A stretch of DNA of 46,350 nucleotides from Planctomycetota bacterium (GTDB taxonomy: Bacteria; Planctomycetota; JAJSAM01; JAJVHW01), in contig JAJRPF010000068.1 in assembly GCA_024280885.1 (NCBI GenBank), positions 1-46,350 on the forward strand, given 5' to 3'. The translations under genes and the position numbers were made by a program. The notes below the pieces were generated by a model. That model saw only the letters and a list, made by a program, of their open reading frames with translations. It made no database searches and had not been told where the DNA came from. Shown piece after piece: positions 14,872 to 24,845 of this stretch; position 1 is the stretch's first letter, and the number at the start of each line of letters is the position of its first letter.

Positions 14872-14984
14872 GCGGTCGCGAGGCGAGCAACTGCGACCGT
14901 GGTCGCGCCTCAGGCTCGTGATTCTCACGATTTTCAGGGGATGCGGTGCTGCCCCGCGCCCCTCGCGCTGCTAGTTTACTCTGC

Positions 14985-16379
14985 ATGGACGGGGAACTTG
15001 CCCATCGGCTGCACTTCGCGTTCACCATCGTCTATCACTATCTGTTCCCACAGTTGACGATGGGGCTCGCGCTGCTCATCGTCATTCTGAAGACGATGGC
15101 GCTGCGCACTGGCGACGCGCACTTCAACCGCGCTGCCCGCTTCTGGGCGCGCATCTTCGGCGTGAACTCCCTGATGGGCGTTGTCACGGGCATCCCGATG
15201 GAATTCCAGTTCGGCACCAACTGGGCGCGCTTCTCGGAAGCGGCGGGCGGTGTGATCGGGCAGACACTCGCCATGGAAGGGATGTTCTCGTTCTTCCTCG
15301 AGTCGAGCTTCCTCGGGCTCTTCCTCTTCGCCGAGAAGAAGCTCTCGCCGCGCGCGCACTGGTTCGCGGCAGTCTGCGTCTTCGCCGGATCGTGGATGTC
15401 GGGTTGGTTCATCGTGGCGACGAACGCGTGGATGCAACATCCCGTCGGCTACGACGTCGCGCACTTCGCGGCGACCGGCGAGATCGTGCTGAACGACTAC
15501 TTCGCGCTCTTCACCAACCCGTGGCTGCTGCGGCAATACCCCCACACGATGATGGGCGCCGTTGTCACCGGGTCGTTCGTGATGGCGGGCACCGGCGCAT
15601 ACTACCTGCTCTCGAAGAAGCATGTTGCGTACGGGAAGACATTCGTGCGGATCGGCGTGATCGTGGGCGCCATCGCGAGCACCCTCTCCGCGATGCCGAC
15701 CGGCGATCTACAAGCGAAGATGGTGTCCAAGCACAAGCCGATCAGCTTCGCAGCGATGGAGGGGCACTTCCACACAGAGAAGGGTGCGGCGATCGTCCTG
15801 ATCGGCCAGCCGAACATGGAGACGATGACGCTCGACAACGCGTTCCACGTGCCGTGGGTGCTGAGCTTCATCACGCACCAGCGCTGGAACGCCGAGGTGA
15901 AGGGACTCACGTCGTACCCGAAGGAGGAGTGGCCCGACAACGTTCCGCTGCTCTACTACGCGTATCACATAATGGTGGGCCTCGGGACCATCTTCATCGG
16001 CATCATGCTGCTCGCCGCGGTGCAATTGAAGCGTGGCAAACTCTACGACTCGCAGCCACTCCTCTGGACGCTCATGCTCGCGTTCCCCTTCCCGTACATC
16101 GCGAATACGGCGGGCTGGGTGACGGCGGAAGTTGGCCGGCAGCCGTGGCTGATCCACGGACTCTTCCGGACATCCGAGGGCTACAGCGACAACGTGTCGT
16201 CGGGCAATGTGCTCTTCTCGTTGATCGGCTTCGCGGGCATGTATTCGCTGCTGAGCATCATCTTCCTGCTGCTCATCGTGCGCGAGGTTCGGGAAGGGCC
16301 GGACGCTGAGACGGCCGACGATCCCGGTTCCGCGGAAGAGGGCGCCGCAACCGAGGACGCGGAAGGCGCGAGCGCGTAG
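14985..16379 (+). CDS. cydA: Cytochrome bd ubiquinol oxidase subunit I
   Basis: This 464-residue membrane protein has about nine helices. HFAFTIVYHYLFP near the start includes His18, matching the high-spin haem ligand of CydA, and the C-terminal third has GRQPW in the usual context (VGRQPWLIHGLFRTSEGYS). The length and absence of an extended Q loop place it with the short-Q-loop (CIO-like) form rather than the 520-residue E. coli type. It oxidises quinol and reduces oxygen to water without pumping protons. I chose the ATG at 14985 since the upstream frame is not conserved-looking. It is followed two bases later by cydB. Confidence 0.95.
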   Translation: MDGELAHRLHFAFTIVYHYLFPQLTMGLALLIVILKTMALRTGDAHFNRAARFWARIFGVNSLMGVVTGIPMEFQFGTNWARFSEAAGGVIGQTLAMEGMFSFFLESSFLGLFLFAEKKLSPRAHWFAAVCVFAGSWMSGWFIVATNAWMQHPVGYDVAHFAATGEIVLNDYFALFTNPWLLRQYPHTMMGAVVTGSFVMAGTGAYYLLSKKHVAYGKTFVRIGVIVGAIASTLSAMPTGDLQAKMVSKHKPISFAAMEGHFHTEKGAAIVLIGQPNMETMTLDNAFHVPWVLSFITHQRWNAEVKGLTSYPKEEWPDNVPLLYYAYHIMVGLGTIFIGIMLLAAVQLKRGKLYDSQPLLWTLMLAFPFPYIANTAGWVTAEVGRQPWLIHGLFRTSEGYSDNVSSGNVLFSLIGFAGMYSLLSIIFLLLIVREVREGPDAETADDPGSAEEGAATEDAEGASA

Positions 16380-16381
16380 CG

Positions 16382-17422
16382 ATGGAGACGCTCTGGTTCT
16401 GTCTGGTCTCGCTCATGCTCACGGGCTACGTGGTCTTCGACGGTTTCGATCTCGGGGCCGGCGTCGTGCATCTCGTCACCGGGAAGAACACGACCGACAA
16501 GCGCTCGATCATTCGTTCCATCGGACCGGTCTGGGACGGCAACGAGGTCTGGCTCCTCTCGGCGGCCGCCACGCTCTACTTCGCCTTTCCCGCCGTGTAC
16601 GCACGCGGCTTCAGCGGCTTCTATCTGCCGATGATGATGTTGCTCTGGCTGCTTATCGCACGTGCCGGAGCCGTCGAGTTGCGGGGCCACCTGGGCGATC
16701 CGCTCTGGGTCGCGTTCTGGGATCGCGTCTTCGGTCTCTCGAGTCTCCTGCTCGCGTTCTTTTTCGGCGTCGCACTCGGCAACATCCTGCGCGGTGTGCC
16801 GATGGACATGGACCAAAAGTTCTTCGAGCCACTCTGGACGAACTTCCGCACGACCGGGCAGACGGGCGTCCTCGACTGGTTCACGATCCTGGTCGGTCTC
16901 GCCGCGGTCGCGACGCTGACGGTGCACGGCGGTCTCTGGGTGGCACTCAAGACCGAGGGCGACGTGCAGCGGCGCGCGCGCGATCTCGCCGGACGCGCGT
17001 GGATGGCGGTTGGTGCGCTGATCGCGCTGCTCTCGGTGGCGATGTATCTAGTCCAGCCACAGCTGCGCGTGAACCTGGCCGCCCGTCCCTGGGGCGCGAT
17101 TTTCCCGCTGACCGCTCTCGTCGGTTTCGTCCTCGTTCGCCGTTTCGTCGGGCGCCATGACGACCTGCGCGCGTTCCTCGGTTCATGCACATTCATCGTG
17201 GGGATGATGGCGAGCGCCGTCTTCGCGATCTTCCCGTATCTGCTGCCAAGCAACGGTGATCCCGCACTCGGGCTGACCGCGTTCGATACGGCGACGTCGG
17301 CCTACGGAATGAAGATGGGACTCCTCTGGTGGATCCCGGGGATGGTGCTCGTCACGATCTACTTCCGCATGGTCTACACGCACTTCGGAGGGAAGGTCTC
17401 GATGGAGGATGGCGAAGGGTAG
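16382..17422 (+). CDS. cydB: Cytochrome bd ubiquinol oxidase subunit II
   Basis: This 346-residue membrane protein starts METLWFCLVSLMLTGYVVFDGFDLGAGVV, the classic CydB opening, and has GPVWDGNEVWLLSAAATLYFAFP, another family signature. About eight to nine helices are visible. It starts two bases after the cydA stop and is surely co-transcribed. No CydX-like small ORF or CydDC exporter follows; the 159 bases to the convergent gene at 17582 hold no gene I can support. Confidence 0.95.
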   Translation: METLWFCLVSLMLTGYVVFDGFDLGAGVVHLVTGKNTTDKRSIIRSIGPVWDGNEVWLLSAAATLYFAFPAVYARGFSGFYLPMMMLLWLLIARAGAVELRGHLGDPLWVAFWDRVFGLSSLLLAFFFGVALGNILRGVPMDMDQKFFEPLWTNFRTTGQTGVLDWFTILVGLAAVATLTVHGGLWVALKTEGDVQRRARDLAGRAWMAVGALIALLSVAMYLVQPQLRVNLAARPWGAIFPLTALVGFVLVRRFVGRHDDLRAFLGSCTFIVGMMASAVFAIFPYLLPSNGDPALGLTAFDTATSAYGMKMGLLWWIPGMVLVTIYFRMVYTHFGGKVSMEDGEG

Positions 17423-17581
17423 ACCAGCTTCCCGGCGCCGCCTTTGCGGGCGTTTAACGGAACTTCTCAGTGGCAGACGCCGGGACGTTCACCCTCGCTC
17501 CGCTCGCCGTACGACGCGATCGCGCGAACGGTCAGATCAACGCCGAGATCGATGGTTCGACGCATGACCGCGACGCTCGCC

Positions 17582-19126
17582 TCACTTCCCCTGGACGGTG
17601 TACCCGCGCTCCTCGCACCATTTGCGCCACTTCTTCGCGTCGTTCGACCCAAACGTCACGCCGCCGATCTGATTCATCACCTGCGCCGTCCACAAACGGA
17701 CGCGACGATCCTTCAGGTTCGGGATCAGATACGGAATGACGGGTTCGCCCATGTTCCGTAGTGCTTCTGACGCGGCGTTGCGGCATAGCTTCGTCTTGCG
17801 GGAGTCGCCCTGAAGCAGGAGGAGACCCAGACGAAACGCGCCGGGGTAGTACTTGATCGATCCGATCGCGCGGATGACCTCGACCTTCTTCACGATCATC
17901 CGCGTGTCGAGGGCCTCGACCAGACCCACGCCGCCTGTGGGGCCAAGAGACGCGAGGAAGTCGAGTGAGCGCCCGGCGATCTTCTGGTCACGCGAAAGGA
18001 CGAAGCGACCGAGATAGAAGCTCACCGTAGCGGCGTCGACGTCACTCTTCTGTGCGATGCGCTCGAGCACGACGACGGCCGAGAGCTGCGCTTCGCCCTT
18101 CGAGTCGCGGTAGGTCTTGACGAGGTTGTTCGCGACACGGGTACCGCCGAGCGTCACAAGTCCCTCGGTGCTGAGGTTGCGGACGCCCTCGTCCTTGTCG
18201 CGAATGCCGCGGACGAGGTAGATCGACGCGGAGCCGGAGCCGGTGGCACCGAGAAGCTTGGCACCGAGGCGGCGGCGCTCCACCTCCTTCGCTTTCATCA
18301 TCTTGCCCAGTTGCGAGACGACGCGGCCGATCTCCTTGCTGTCCGTGTTCTTGAGCGCGTCGGGGTCGCTGCCAGCGGTCTCCTTGAAGACGGTCTTCAT
18401 CCGGTCGGAGAGCGCACCGAGGCGTAACGCGGCGGTGGTGTACTCCGGCAGCGTCGGATCGGAGAACTCGGCGAGGAACTTCTCGTAGAGCGTGTGCAGA
18501 CGCGGAACGTCGCCCGGGTTCTCGCGTTCGATCGCCTCGATGGCGGCGAGCGTCTCTCGAGCACGCTCAGCCATCGCGTCGCGCGGGTCCACGGGCGGCG
18601 GTGCGGCGGGCTCGTCCTCGGTCGGTTGCTCTCCTTCCGTGGGTTCTTCGCCCTTCTTTGGACCGTCTCCCGGCCGCGACGTGCCGCCAATGCCGCTGCC
18701 ACCGCCCGAGCCGGAGTCGCTCTCCTTCTCGGCGTCGGTCTTGGGGAGTTCGACCGGCGTTTCGTCGCGCGTATCGAACTCGTTGATCGAGGCCATCTTG
18801 CGGATCCAGTAGATCATCGACGCGACTTCGCAATACTCCGCGTCGAGCGCCTCCATCTCGGATGGATGGCTGTCGATGTAGGCGTCGTAGAGCTTGCGCG
18901 CGGCCTTGAGTCGTTTGTGCGCCTCGCGCCGTCCCTTCTTGCGGTCCCCGTTCGGGAGGTCGGCGTTGTCAGCCTGCCTCACCCAGGGGCGCGCCTCGTC
19001 AATGAGCGCACGCGCCGTCGCAAGATCATCCGCCGCCGCCGCGTGGGCAGGAGATGTGGTGAGCGGACCGCTGCAGGGAATGCAGAGAGCCAGGGCCGCC
19101 ATCAAGATCCATCTGCTGCGTCGCAT
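17582..19126 (-). CDS. Secreted HEAT-repeat-like protein
   Basis: This 514-residue protein has a signal peptide (RRSRWILMAALALCIPCSGP, cleavage near AHAAA) and so is probably periplasmic. After a helical N-terminal part comes a low-complexity linker rich in Gly, Glu, Pro and Thr (about residues 138-178), then helical repeats of HEAT/Armadillo type from about residue 270 on (LLGATGSGSASIYLVRGIRDKDEGVRNLSTEGLVTLG, LVKTYRDSKGEAQLSAVVVLERI). The last part (WTAQVMNQIGGVTFGSNDAKKWRKWCEERGY) resembles tails seen in planctomycete HEAT proteins. It lies downstream of the glucan operon on the same strand but 215 bases away. A scaffold role is a guess. Confidence 0.7.
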   Translation of the reverse strand: MRRSRWILMAALALCIPCSGPLTTSPAHAAAADDLATARALIDEARPWVRQADNADLPNGDRKKGRREAHKRLKAARKLYDAYIDSHPSEMEALDAEYCEVASMIYWIRKMASINEFDTRDETPVELPKTDAEKESDSGSGGGSGIGGTSRPGDGPKKGEEPTEGEQPTEDEPAAPPPVDPRDAMAERARETLAAIEAIERENPGDVPRLHTLYEKFLAEFSDPTLPEYTTAALRLGALSDRMKTVFKETAGSDPDALKNTDSKEIGRVVSQLGKMMKAKEVERRRLGAKLLGATGSGSASIYLVRGIRDKDEGVRNLSTEGLVTLGGTRVANNLVKTYRDSKGEAQLSAVVVLERIAQKSDVDAATVSFYLGRFVLSRDQKIAGRSLDFLASLGPTGGVGLVEALDTRMIVKKVEVIRAIGSIKYYPGAFRLGLLLLQGDSRKTKLCRNAASEALRNMGEPVIPYLIPNLKDRRVRLWTAQVMNQIGGVTFGSNDAKKWRKWCEERGYTVQGK

Positions 19127-19278
19127 GTCGTTCTCTCCCCCACTGCCAGGCGACTCTACTGTCCCCTCAGACGCAACGCGATCGCGATCGTTCGGCGCGG
19201 GTCGTGTGGTCAGCCATTATCTGGATCTCCCTCCCACGACTCGCGCATCCCGGACTGCCTCGCCGAGAGGAGCATAGC

Positions 19279-19317
19279 GCCCCCGCGGCGTGTTCGACGC
19301 GGGCTGTTCGCGGGGGC
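19279..19317 (-). terminator. Candidate hairpin terminator after the GT3-GT35 gene
   Basis: A perfect 9-bp stem (GCCCCCGCG/CGCGGGGGC, 21-base loop) begins 25 bases after the stop of the fusion gene. No T-tract follows, so termination is uncertain. Confidence 0.35.
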
Positions 19318-19341
19318 ATGCGCGGGGCTATACGCGGGAGG

Positions 19342-22300
19342 TCACGCCCAGACGACGGGATCGTCGTAGGCGGGGCCGTCCTTGCGTGCCGGTCGCACGC
19401 GAACGGCGTAGCCGAGAGCGCCCGAGAAGCGCACCGGAACGGACCCGGAGAAACGGGTGCGCTCCGCCGAGTCCGCCGTGTCTGCGCTAAGCGCCACCAG
19501 CTCAAGATCGTGCAGCTCCCCGTCGTCGCCGCGCCGCCCGAGCAACGCCTCCACCGCGACGTCAGACGGCGCGAGTTCTCCCAGGTCCACGTCGACACAC
19601 ACGTCGATCGACGTCCCCGGCGCGACCGCCGCGAGATCCGTGACCGTGGCGTCTGTGATGCGTACGGAGCGCAGCGCGTGACGTACGCGCAATACGTCCT
19701 CGAAGACGTTCGCGGCGGCACCGTATTCGTCGTCACTGACCTCGGCATGCCGGGCTGCGAGCGGTTCGTAGGCCCACGTTCGATAGTCCCCCACCATGCG
19801 ACTGGCCGAGAACTGTGGCGGAATGCTGACGAGCGCTCGCCGCACGCACCCGACGAAGCGTTCCGGGACGCCGTCCGCATTGCGCTCGAAGAACATCGGC
19901 ACGATCTCGTGCTCCAGCAATCCGAAGAGGCTCTCGGCGTCGTGGGCGTCCTGAAGATCAGGTGCCGCGAAGAGCTCGTCTGCGCCGATACGCCAACCGT
20001 TCGTGCCGTCGAAGCCCTCAAGCCACCAGCCGTCGCCGACCGAGAGATTGAGACCGCCGTTGGCCGACGCCTTCATGCCCGAGGTTCCGCTGGCCTCGAG
20101 TGGCGGGCGCGGATTATTAAGCCAGATGTCCACGCCAGCGACGAGCCAGCGTGCGACGTCGATGTCGTAGTTCTCGATCAAGACGACACGCCCCGCAAAC
20201 TCCGACTCGCGGGCCAGCCGGCCGATCGTCGCGATGAGTTCCTGCGCCTCGGTATCGCGCGGGTGGGCCTTGCCAGCGATCAGGAAACGCACCGGGCGAT
20301 CGGTCGATGAGAGCAGTCGCTGCAAGCGCTCGCGATCGCTGAAGATGAGGCCCGCCCGCTTGTACGTGGCGAAGCGCCGGGCGAAGCCGATGTAGAGCGC
20401 GTCTGGGTCGAGGGCAGCTTCGATGCTGGCGAGCAGACTGGGCGAGTCGCCCTGGCCCGCGAACGTGCGCCTGAGGTGCGCCTTCAACTCGGTAAGCAAG
20501 TCAGCACGTAGCGCGCGCCGCATCGCCCAGAGCGCGTTGTCATCGAGCTTGGCAGCGCGTGCGAATGCGGCCACGAGATTGTCGTCAGGCGCGGCCCCTA
20601 GGGCATCGCGCACAACCGGTCGCGTCCAGAACGCCGAGTGCACGCCGTTCGTGATCGGGACGACGGGCGTTTCCTCCTCGAGCAACTGGGGACAGAAGCG
20701 ATGCAGGATTGACCGCGAGACATCGGCGTGCTTCACCGAGACACCGTTGACACGCGCTGCGAAACGCACGGCGAGGCCGGTCATGTTGAAACGCGTCGGC
20801 GACTCGGTGGACGACCCAAGTGCCATGAACTGCTCCCATGGCAGACCGGCCCAACGCGCCGCGTTGCCGAAGTAGCGGCGGACAAGGTCTTCTTCGAACT
20901 CGTCGTGCCCTGCCGGCACCGGCGTATGCGTCGTGAAGACGGTCGTCGCCCGGACCGCTTCGCGCGCCTGATCGAACGTGAGCCCGGTCTTGCGGACCAA
21001 GTGCCCGACGCGTTCAAGAGCCGCGAACGCGCCGTGTCCCTCGTTGATGTGAACGACTGACGGGGAGATTCCCAATTGTCGTAGCGCACGCACACCACCG
21101 ATCCCGAGGACGATCTCCTGCCGGATGCGCATCTCCTGATCACCGGAATAGAGGGCGCGTGTGAGCTCCCGATCCTCATCGCGGTTGCTGGGCACATCGG
21201 AGTCAAGCAAGTAGAGCGGCACGCGGCCGACGTTCGTCACCCACACGTGCAGGACCGGCTGACTGCCGGGCAGGCGCAGCGTGATCTCGATCGGGTTGCC
21301 GTCGCTGTCGAGGACGCGCGCGACCGGAAGCTCACGCGGATCAACGCGTTCGGGCAACGCCTCTTGCTGTACCCCTCCGCGCAGGAGCTGACGCATGTAG
21401 CCGCCGCGGTACAGAAGGCCAATCGCGACAAGCGGAACGCCGAGATCGCTCGCGGCGCGCAGATGGTCGCCCGCCAGAACGCCCAATCCGCCGCTGTAGA
21501 TCGGGAATGACTCGTGCACGCCGAATTCCGCGCAGAAGTACGCGACGGGATGCGCCGCGGTGACGGCGCCCTCGTCGAGCGGCGCCTCCAGGTAAGCCGT
21601 TATCCGGTCCGCCGCCGCGGCGACGCGCGCGACGTACACTGCGTCTTCGGCGCACTTCATCAGCTGAGCGTGCGCCACGTTGCGGAGCAAGCGCACCGGC
21701 GAGTGGCGGACTCGTTCCCACGTCTCGGGGCAGACCTCGCGGAAGAGTGCAGGTGCGTCGGCATCCCACGCCCAGGCCCAGTTCGAGGCAAGCACCGACA
21801 GCCCGATGAGCGGCCCCGGGACGACGGTCGGCACGTCTAGGGGGAAGACGCGCGGACGTCCGTTCTGCGTCGCGTCGCGCACCGGGAGACGTAACGGCCG
21901 CACGGGCACAGTCGAGCCCGTCTCGCGGGTTGCGGCCGCATCACTCGCGGCGTCGTACGCGCGTTCGTACGCCTCGAAGAGCCGCGGCCAGTAGGTCGCA
22001 GCAGCCACCTCGCGGCATGCATCCTCTGAGGGTGCCCGCTCGTTCACGAGACATTCGAGGACATCGATCAGATCTGCAACCACGCGTTCCTCGGTCCGCC
22101 CCTCGCGCGCGAGAACATGCACGCCATTATCCGGACCGAAGCCCGCAGCGGCGGCCCATCGTCCGAAGCCAGCCAGATCCGTGGTGACGGTCGGCACGCC
22201 GAGCGCCAGGCTCTCCTGAGGCGTGTAGCCCCACGACTCATAGAACGACGGGAAGCACGTCGCATCGGCGCCCTGAACGACCGCCTCGTAACGCACATCG

Positions 22301-23547
22301 AGCAGGCCGTCTCCCGGACCGACGTACTCGGCCCAGTGGATGACGCGCACACGTGCGCCGTGCGCATTGTCGAGGCCGAGTTCGCGGCAGCGTGTCGCGA
22401 TCGGATCGTCGTCGGGATCGAAGAGGTTGTGGAGTGCGATGCCTAGCGGCTCGGCGTCTTCGCGCGACTCCGCGGCCATTCGCGTCACCACGTCGCGCTT
22501 CAGGCCCGAGTTACCTGCCGGAACGAGGAGGAAGAGGATGAGTGAGCGCCGCGAGTCGCTCTGCTCGGCCCACGCCGCCGCCGCGTCGAGCAGGACGTCG
22601 AGACCCTTGTTGTGAAATTCGTAGCGCGCGCCGGCGCACAGGATGGCTGCGTCGCCGATGTCCTCGCCGAGAAAGCGCGACGCGAGGTCCTTCAGACCCG
22701 CGCGTGCTGTGGCTCGCGACACATCGCCGACGCGCTCGGCCAGAACATCGGGATCGAGACCGTTCGCGAGAACCGGCGCTGCACCACGGTCGAAGAAGCG
22801 CTGCGCCTCGTCCGATGCGATCTCGCTGACGGCTGTGAACACGTCCGCGACTGTCGCGGAGGTCTTCTCCATCGAGTGTCGCGCCCGCACGGCGAGTTGC
22901 GCCGCCACCTGCTCCGGCGTGAGGTCGCCAAGGACGGCGTCGCCGACGCGCCCTTCCGACGCCGCCGCACGTCCGATGACGGTGGCGTGAGCGGTGAAGA
23001 CGGTGCCGATCTCGGGCACGTTGGAACTCAGGTAGAGAAGCGTGGAACCGGTCATCCACTCGTGCGCTTGGGCCACGCCCACGGATCGTTCGCCGCGCAC
23101 CACATCGCGCCAATAGCGTTCAATCACCATGCCCGCTGCATGGCCGAAGAGGATCGGCTCGACGTAGCCCCAGTCGCCCGCGAGCGAGTCAACGCGATGG
23201 CGCGTCCAGAGATCGGCAAGAACCTCGTCCTTGCGCGCGTAAAGCCCGGAGAACTCGACCAGGATCGTGAGCGGTCGGCCCGGCACGCGCCAACGGCCGA
23301 CGCGCACGGGCACACCCATCGCGCGGCAGGATTCCTCGAACTCGTCGAAGCCCGGAGCAGGGTCGAGGACGGCGTCGGGATCGTGTTGGTCGAGGAGCCA
23401 GGGACCGACGATCACGAGATCGTCGCCGTAACGAGCGACCGACGAACGCGCCTTCGTGGCGACGACCGTGTGGATTCCTCCCACCCGGTGTGCGACTTCC
23501 CAACTGATCTCGAACACGGTGAACGGAGACGAGTGCTTCTCGGACAA
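19342..23547 (-). CDS. Glycogen synthase (GT3)-alpha-glucan phosphorylase (GT35) fusion
   Basis: This is a 1401-residue bifunctional protein. Residues 1 to about 580 resemble the eukaryotic-type GT3 glycogen synthase (VFEISWEVAHRVGGIHTVVATKA, GDWGYVEPILFGHAAGMVIE, AHEWMTGSTLLYL, FPSFYESWGYTPQESLALGVPTV). After a linker, residues about 595-1401 match the short alpha-glucan phosphorylases (AYFCAEFGVHESFPIYSGGLGVLAGDH, VVHINEGHGAFAALE, EASGTSGMKASANGG). Lys1159 in GTSGMK is the expected pyridoxal-phosphate site. One half extends glucan from a nucleotide sugar, the other releases glucose 1-phosphate, so having both in one chain implies tight control or channelling. The TTG start has GAGGAG upstream and lies two bases after the GH57 stop. 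Confidence 0.9.
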   Translation of the reverse strand: MSEKHSSPFTVFEISWEVAHRVGGIHTVVATKARSSVARYGDDLVIVGPWLLDQHDPDAVLDPAPGFDEFEESCRAMGVPVRVGRWRVPGRPLTILVEFSGLYARKDEVLADLWTRHRVDSLAGDWGYVEPILFGHAAGMVIERYWRDVVRGERSVGVAQAHEWMTGSTLLYLSSNVPEIGTVFTAHATVIGRAAASEGRVGDAVLGDLTPEQVAAQLAVRARHSMEKTSATVADVFTAVSEIASDEAQRFFDRGAAPVLANGLDPDVLAERVGDVSRATARAGLKDLASRFLGEDIGDAAILCAGARYEFHNKGLDVLLDAAAAWAEQSDSRRSLILFLLVPAGNSGLKRDVVTRMAAESREDAEPLGIALHNLFDPDDDPIATRCRELGLDNAHGARVRVIHWAEYVGPGDGLLDVRYEAVVQGADATCFPSFYESWGYTPQESLALGVPTVTTDLAGFGRWAAAAGFGPDNGVHVLAREGRTEERVVADLIDVLECLVNERAPSEDACREVAAATYWPRLFEAYERAYDAASDAAATRETGSTVPVRPLRLPVRDATQNGRPRVFPLDVPTVVPGPLIGLSVLASNWAWAWDADAPALFREVCPETWERVRHSPVRLLRNVAHAQLMKCAEDAVYVARVAAAADRITAYLEAPLDEGAVTAAHPVAYFCAEFGVHESFPIYSGGLGVLAGDHLRAASDLGVPLVAIGLLYRGGYMRQLLRGGVQQEALPERVDPRELPVARVLDSDGNPIEITLRLPGSQPVLHVWVTNVGRVPLYLLDSDVPSNRDEDRELTRALYSGDQEMRIRQEIVLGIGGVRALRQLGISPSVVHINEGHGAFAALERVGHLVRKTGLTFDQAREAVRATTVFTTHTPVPAGHDEFEEDLVRRYFGNAARWAGLPWEQFMALGSSTESPTRFNMTGLAVRFAARVNGVSVKHADVSRSILHRFCPQLLEEETPVVPITNGVHSAFWTRPVVRDALGAAPDDNLVAAFARAAKLDDNALWAMRRALRADLLTELKAHLRRTFAGQGDSPSLLASIEAALDPDALYIGFARRFATYKRAGLIFSDRERLQRLLSSTDRPVRFLIAGKAHPRDTEAQELIATIGRLARESEFAGRVVLIENYDIDVARWLVAGVDIWLNNPRPPLEASGTSGMKASANGGLNLSVGDGWWLEGFDGTNGWRIGADELFAAPDLQDAHDAESLFGLLEHEIVPMFFERNADGVPERFVGCVRRALVSIPPQFSASRMVGDYRTWAYEPLAARHAEVSDDEYGAAANVFEDVLRVRHALRSVRITDATVTDLAAVAPGTSIDVCVDVDLGELAPSDVAVEALLGRRGDDGELHDLELVALSADTADSAERTRFSGSVPVRFSGALGYAVRVRPARKDGPAYDDPVVWA

Positions 23548-23549
23548 GT

Positions 23550-24845
23550 TCAGGACTCCTCGCCTTCGGGCGATTGGATCTTGGATGTCGACGGCGTGTC
23601 GGTGGCGACGGTGGCAGATGTCGAACCTGGGACGTCGGGCGAACGTGCTCGCTTCGTCGGGGCGAGCCGGCGCGCGAGATCGTCCACGACGTTCATGAAG
23701 TTGATGTACGCCTCGTGCGGTGAGTCGTAGGGACTGAAGTGCGCGTGGACTTCACCGTCCGACGAGCCCTTCGTCGCCATGTAGTAGACGTGGTCAGACG
23801 TCGAGAGCTTGCGCCAGCGTTCGAGGAACTCGGGACGCCCGGCATCGGCAGCCGCGCGGACGGCGTCGTAGAGACCGTAGAGCGCCTCGTGCGCGGCGCG
23901 CTGCATCGAGTTGCCCAGCCACGCGGAGAGATCCCGCTCCGCGTCGGCCCACGACACCGGATGCGGAATCTCCAGCGTCTCGGTCGCGGCCTCGCGGTCG
24001 GCGACCTCCGACGGCGTGTGAAACGCGAAGCGGCCGCTCGCCATCGCAGCGCCGGGCATTGCCTCAAGGAAGTCGAAGATACCCGTCTCTTCCCACTGAT
24101 GCTCACCGGCGGTCTCGTAATCCATGAAGAGACCGATCTGCTGCGCGTCCTCGGGGACCTTCTCCAGGAAGCGCGCGAATTTCTCCGCGGACAGCGGCCA
24201 CTCGCTCCAACCGCGGTTCGAGAACCGGAAGGCGATGTCGTCCGACAACTCGTAACTGCGCAGCAGGACTTTCAACTTCTCTGTTCCGGCAGCGGCGAAG
24301 ACGGATGTCGGCGAGCGCCACCCGACAAGATGGTCGGCGCCCTCTCCGAGCAGTGCCGCGAAACCGAGCTCGTCGGCCACGCGCGTGACGCGATCGTCGA
24401 TGACGAGTTCGGTATTGCGAAACGAGCGCGGACGCTTCCCGAACACACGCTCCAAGCGTTCGGTCTGCGCCCGCACCTGCGCCCGGAACTCGCGGCCGTT
24501 CGCGAGGAACGCCAACGAGTGGTGCGACGTCTCCGAGACGAATTCGACGGCGCCTGTTTCGGCCAGACGCTTGAAACTTGCGAGGGCATCCGGCGCCCAA
24601 CGCTCCATCTGTTCGAGCACGGTACTCGTCACCGACATCGCGCACCGGAACTGCGCGCCGTGACGCTGGATCAGCCGCAGGAGCAGATCGTTCATCGGCA
24701 GGTAGCAGCGCTCCGCGACGCGCCGGACGATCCATGCGTTGGCCGCGTCGTCGAAATATTCGTCCTCGCGACCGATGTCGAAGAACGAGTAGCGCCGCAG
24801 ACGGAAGGGCTGGTGGACGTGGAAGTAGAGGACGATCGACGTCAA
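23550..24845 (-). CDS. GH57 family alpha-glucan hydrolase or branching enzyme
   Basis: This 431-residue protein begins SIVLYFHVHQPFRLR, the GH57 signature HxHQP. The catalytic nucleophile is probably Glu146 in FRNTEL and the acid Asp242 in GLFMDYETAGEHQW. The last 30 residues form a Ser/Thr-rich tail. Known GH57 enzymes include alpha-amylases, 4-alpha-glucanotransferases and branching enzymes; the length is closer to the intracellular amylase group, and the cluster has no GlgB, so a branching role is possible. The TTG start overlaps the upstream stop (TTGA) with GAGGAAG eight bases before it; the longer frame would run into the previous gene. Confidence 0.88.
   Translation of the reverse strand: MTSIVLYFHVHQPFRLRRYSFFDIGREDEYFDDAANAWIVRRVAERCYLPMNDLLLRLIQRHGAQFRCAMSVTSTVLEQMERWAPDALASFKRLAETGAVEFVSETSHHSLAFLANGREFRAQVRAQTERLERVFGKRPRSFRNTELVIDDRVTRVADELGFAALLGEGADHLVGWRSPTSVFAAAGTEKLKVLLRSYELSDDIAFRFSNRGWSEWPLSAEKFARFLEKVPEDAQQIGLFMDYETAGEHQWEETGIFDFLEAMPGAAMASGRFAFHTPSEVADREAATETLEIPHPVSWADAERDLSAWLGNSMQRAAHEALYGLYDAVRAAADAGRPEFLERWRKLSTSDHVYYMATKGSSDGEVHAHFSPYDSPHEAYINFMNVVDDLARRLAPTKRARSPDVPGSTSATVATDTPSTSKIQSPEGEES

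Noticed and set aside
17423..17581. A CydX-like small gene after cydB
   Set aside because: No short frame with a membrane helix and ribosome site follows cydB before the convergent gene.
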